Shown one piece after another: positions 31,574-33,853 of a stretch of DNA of 33,853 nt (the stretch's first letter is position 1; every line of letters starts with the position of its first letter). The stretch lies in assembly GCA_024695105.1 (NCBI GenBank), contig JAILIV010000044.1:1-33853 (forward strand). Reading direction: 5' to 3'. Under the pieces are notes generated by a model. The model ran no database searches. It was not told the DNA's origin and saw nothing but the letters and a program-made list of their open reading frames with translations. Made by a program: the position numbers and the translations under genes. The stretch comes from Bacilli bacterium (GTDB lineage: Bacteria; Bacillota_I; Bacilli_A; RFN20; CAG-826).

Positions 31574-33853
31574 TTATTCTTCTCCGCCTTCTCCTTCGTC
31601 GCCACCATCGGTTTCGGGGGCGATATTGGTCTCGTCTAATAAGGTCTCGTCGTCAGGAAGCTCTTCGCCTTCGCCAGGCTCATACTCTTCCTCTTCGTCG
31701 GAGTGCGGGATGATGGCGATGGAGGCCACGCGGTTCTTGTCGTCGATGTTGATGATCTTGACGCCTTGCGTATTGCGCCCGGCGATCTTGATTTCGGAAA
31801 TGGGCGTGCGGATGACGATGCCCGAGGTGGTGACCACAAGCAGGTCTTCGTCGCCGCTGACGGCGCGGACACAGCAGAGTTTGCCGTTTTTCGGGGTGAG
31901 GTTCATGGTCGTGACGCCTTTGGAGCCCCTGTGGGTGACGCGGTATCCGTCATAGTGGCGGGTCGTGCCGTCTTCCATCTCCACGTCGGTATCCTCGGCA
32001 TAGGAGATCTTGCCGAAGCCACGGGTGGAAAGGACGAGTAGCTTGCTGCCCTCGAAGGAACCGGTGACGCCCACGATGGTGGAGCCATCCTTCAGATCCA
32101 TGCCAGTGACGCCGGCCGCGGTGCGGCCCATGGCGCGCACTTCGTCTTCCTTGAAGGAGCAAAGTTTGCCATTGCTGGAGCCCAAGGAGATGAGCGAATT
32201 GCCGTCGGTGCGCTTGACGTCGAAGAGGTCATCGCCCTCTTTTAGGCCGACGGCGATCTTGCCGTTACGATTGATGGAGGCGAATTCCTTGAGGGACGTG
32301 CGCTTAACAATGCCGTGCACGGAGGTGAAGAACAGGTAGTTGTCCTCGGGGTAATCGTCGCACGGGACGATGGCCACCACTCTCTCGTCTTTGTCGAGAT
32401 TGAGGAAGTTTTGGGCCGGGACGCCTTTGCCCACCCGGCCCGAATCGGGGATCTGATAGCCACGGAGGCGATAAACGCGGCCAAGGGTCGTGAAGAAGAG
32501 GATGTCGGTGTGGGTCTTGGTGTGCTTGATGAGTTTGGCGATGTCGCCGGCGGTCATCTTCATGCCAGTGAGGCCACGTCCGCCACGATGTTGCGTCGCG
32601 AAGGTGTCGTCGTCCATGCGCTTGATGTACCCGTTGCGGGTCAAGGCGATGATGATGTTCTTCTGCGGGATGAGGTCCTCGTTCTCGATGTCGGCGGCCT
32701 CGTCGGAGATCTCGGTGAGGCGGGAGTCGCCAAACTTCGCCTTGATCTCGGAAATCTCCTGGATCATGAGGTCCACGATGTTGTCCCTGGCGGAGAGGAG
32801 GCGGTTATATTCGGCGATGTTGGCCTCAAGTTCGGCCTTCTCGGCGAGGAGCTTGTTCTGCTCCATGCCCTGCAAACGGCGGAGCGTCATGGCCAAGATG
32901 GCATCGCACTGCTCTTCGGAAAGGCCGAAGGCGGCGTTCAAACGGCTCTTGGATTCCGCGTCGTCGTTGGAGTCGCGGATGATGTGGATGACCTCGTCGA
33001 TGTTGTCATGGGCGAGGATCAAACCTTCCACGATGTGCAGACGGCGGGTGTCTTCGTCCAAAAGGAACTGGGTTCTGCGGGTTAAGACGCGAACCTGGAA
33101 TTCGATGTAATCCTTAAGCAATGGGATGATGCCCAAGGTTTTCGGGGCGCCATCTTCAAGGCAAAGGTTGATGATGCCGAAGTTGGTTTGAAGGGCGGTA
33201 TGCTTCAAAAGGTTGTTCGCGACGACCTCGGGGATCACGTCCTTGCGGAGCTCGATGACCACGCGGATGCCCTCTTTGTTGGACTCGTCGCGGATGTCGG
33301 TGATGCCGTCGATGACTTTTTCACGCACCAGCTGGGCGATGTTTTCGATCATCGCGGCCTTGTTCACCTGATACGGGATCTCGGTGACGATGATGCGGGA
33401 TTTGCCATTGGCCATCTCCTCGACGTGATAACGGGAGCGGATGGTGATCGAGCCGGTGCCGGTCTCGTAGGCGTTAAGGATTCCCTGACGGCCCAAAATG
33501 ATGCCACCGGAGGGGAAGTCGGGGCCGTGGAGGTAATCGGTCATGATTTCCAACGGGGTGATGTCGGGGTTCTTCGCGACGGCGATGACGGCGTCGATGG
33601 CCTCCGACATGTTGTGCGGGGCCATGTTGGTGGCCATGCCGACCGCGATGCCTTGCGATCCGTTGACGATTAGGTTCGGGAAGCGGGAAGGCAAAACCTC
33701 GGGTTCTTGGAGGGTGCCGTCGTAGTTGGGCACGAAGTCGACGGTGTTCTTGTCGAGGTCGCGGACCATCTCGAGGGAGAGTTTGCTCATTCTGGCCTCG
33801 GTGTAACGCATGGCGGCGGCTTCGTCTCCGTCGATGGAGCCGAAGTTGCCGTG
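31574..33853 (-). CDS. gyrA: DNA gyrase subunit A, N-terminus cut by window edge
   Basis: GyrA carries the breakage-reunion tyrosine and the DNA-wrapping domain of gyrase, which introduces negative supercoils. The frame stays open to the right edge; 759 residues are visible, beginning HGNFGSIDGDEAAAMRYTE, in which the Tyr of RYTE is the catalytic residue (Y122 in E. coli). Roughly the first 105 residues, including the quinolone-resistance positions, are outside the window. The C-terminal beta-pinwheel has the GyrA box QHRGGRG (32573-32593), close to the QRRGGKG consensus, which separates it from ParC. The end is a very acidic tail (DEEEEYEPGEGEE and DGGDEGEGGEE), known to tune wrapping in some gyrases. 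It is followed 12 bases later by the glycosyltransferase gene. Confidence 0.97.
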   Translation of the reverse strand, partial: HGNFGSIDGDEAAAMRYTEARMSKLSLEMVRDLDKNTVDFVPNYDGTLQEPEVLPSRFPNLIVNGSQGIAVGMATNMAPHNMSEAIDAVIAVAKNPDITPLEIMTDYLHGPDFPSGGIILGRQGILNAYETGTGSITIRSRYHVEEMANGKSRIIVTEIPYQVNKAAMIENIAQLVREKVIDGITDIRDESNKEGIRVVIELRKDVIPEVVANNLLKHTALQTNFGIINLCLEDGAPKTLGIIPLLKDYIEFQVRVLTRRTQFLLDEDTRRLHIVEGLILAHDNIDEVIHIIRDSNDDAESKSRLNAAFGLSEEQCDAILAMTLRRLQGMEQNKLLAEKAELEANIAEYNRLLSARDNIVDLMIQEISEIKAKFGDSRLTEISDEAADIENEDLIPQKNIIIALTRNGYIKRMDDDTFATQHRGGRGLTGMKMTAGDIAKLIKHTKTHTDILFFTTLGRVYRLRGYQIPDSGRVGKGVPAQNFLNLDKDERVVAIVPCDDYPEDNYLFFTSVHGIVKRTSLKEFASINRNGKIAVGLKEGDDLFDVKRTDGNSLISLGSSNGKLCSFKEDEVRAMGRTAAGVTGMDLKDGSTIVGVTGSFEGSKLLVLSTRGFGKISYAEDTDVEMEDGTTRHYDGYRVTHRGSKGVTTMNLTPKNGKLCCVRAVSGDEDLLVVTTSGIVIRTPISEIKIAGRNTQGVKIINIDDKNRVASIAIIPHSDEEEEYEPGEGEELPDDETLLDETNIAPETDGGDEGEGGEE

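Overview
The window looks like a stretch of a Bacillota (Firmicutes) chromosome, most likely an uncultured, gut-type member of the Bacilli/Erysipelotrichia side of the phylum. The grounds are strong AGGAGG-type ribosome binding sites, a short SRP RNA without an Alu domain next to tadA, a C+ type L31, many short overlapping operons, and TGA used as a stop (tadA, psuG), so the code is the standard one and not the Mycoplasma code. Base composition is roughly balanced, except for an AT-rich patch at positions 1-190. The taxonomic call is an inference; no rRNA is present.

Layout, left to right. 1-139 (-): 5' part of a chloramphenicol-phosphotransferase-like P-loop kinase cut by the window edge. 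187-5194 (-): rlmD-type rRNA methyltransferase, metG with its own extended -10 promoter, and a polytopic O-antigen-ligase-like protein. 5243-7311 (+): degV-family lipid-binding protein and a GNAT-like protein, ended by a good terminator. 7415-11590 (+): a 1391-residue protein with 18 Sel1-like repeats, then a TIR domain, then a NACHT NTPase. It stands alone between two terminators and is the most interesting object here. 11646-12565 (-): rpmE with a clear promoter and a metallo-beta-lactamase-fold hydrolase. 12688-15410 (+): tldD-tldE (pmbA). 15537-24715 (-): a tightly packed six-gene operon, in order of transcription: ABC ATPase/FtsX permease, CtpE-like P-type ATPase, psuG, TetR regulator, iron alcohol dehydrogenase, and an M50-like membrane protein with a broken HEXXH. 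24986-25556 (-): SRP RNA followed by tadA. 25605-29169 (-): two half-transporters of a heterodimeric ABC exporter. 29203-29268: a three-way-junction terminator or leader. 29280-33853 (-): serS, a glycosyltransferase and gyrA (5' end cut by the window edge).

The relative order gyrA, serS, tadA/SRP RNA, metG on one strand recalls the origin-proximal region of Bacillus subtilis. oriC is therefore probably a short way beyond the right edge, with most genes running away from it on the leading strand. The genes between these conserved markers (the Sel1-TIR-NACHT gene, degV/GNAT, tldDE and the psuG operon) look like later insertions into that backbone.

How the parts work together: gyrA, serS, metG, rpmE, rlmD, tadA and SRP RNA serve replication, translation and protein targeting. 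The two ABC systems, the P-type ATPase, the glycosyltransferase and the ligase-like protein serve the envelope and transport. TldD/TldE form a peptide-processing metalloprotease pair. The Sel1-TIR-NACHT protein is proposed to be a single-gene, NLR-like immune sensor and effector whose solenoid lies at the N-terminus instead of the C-terminus.
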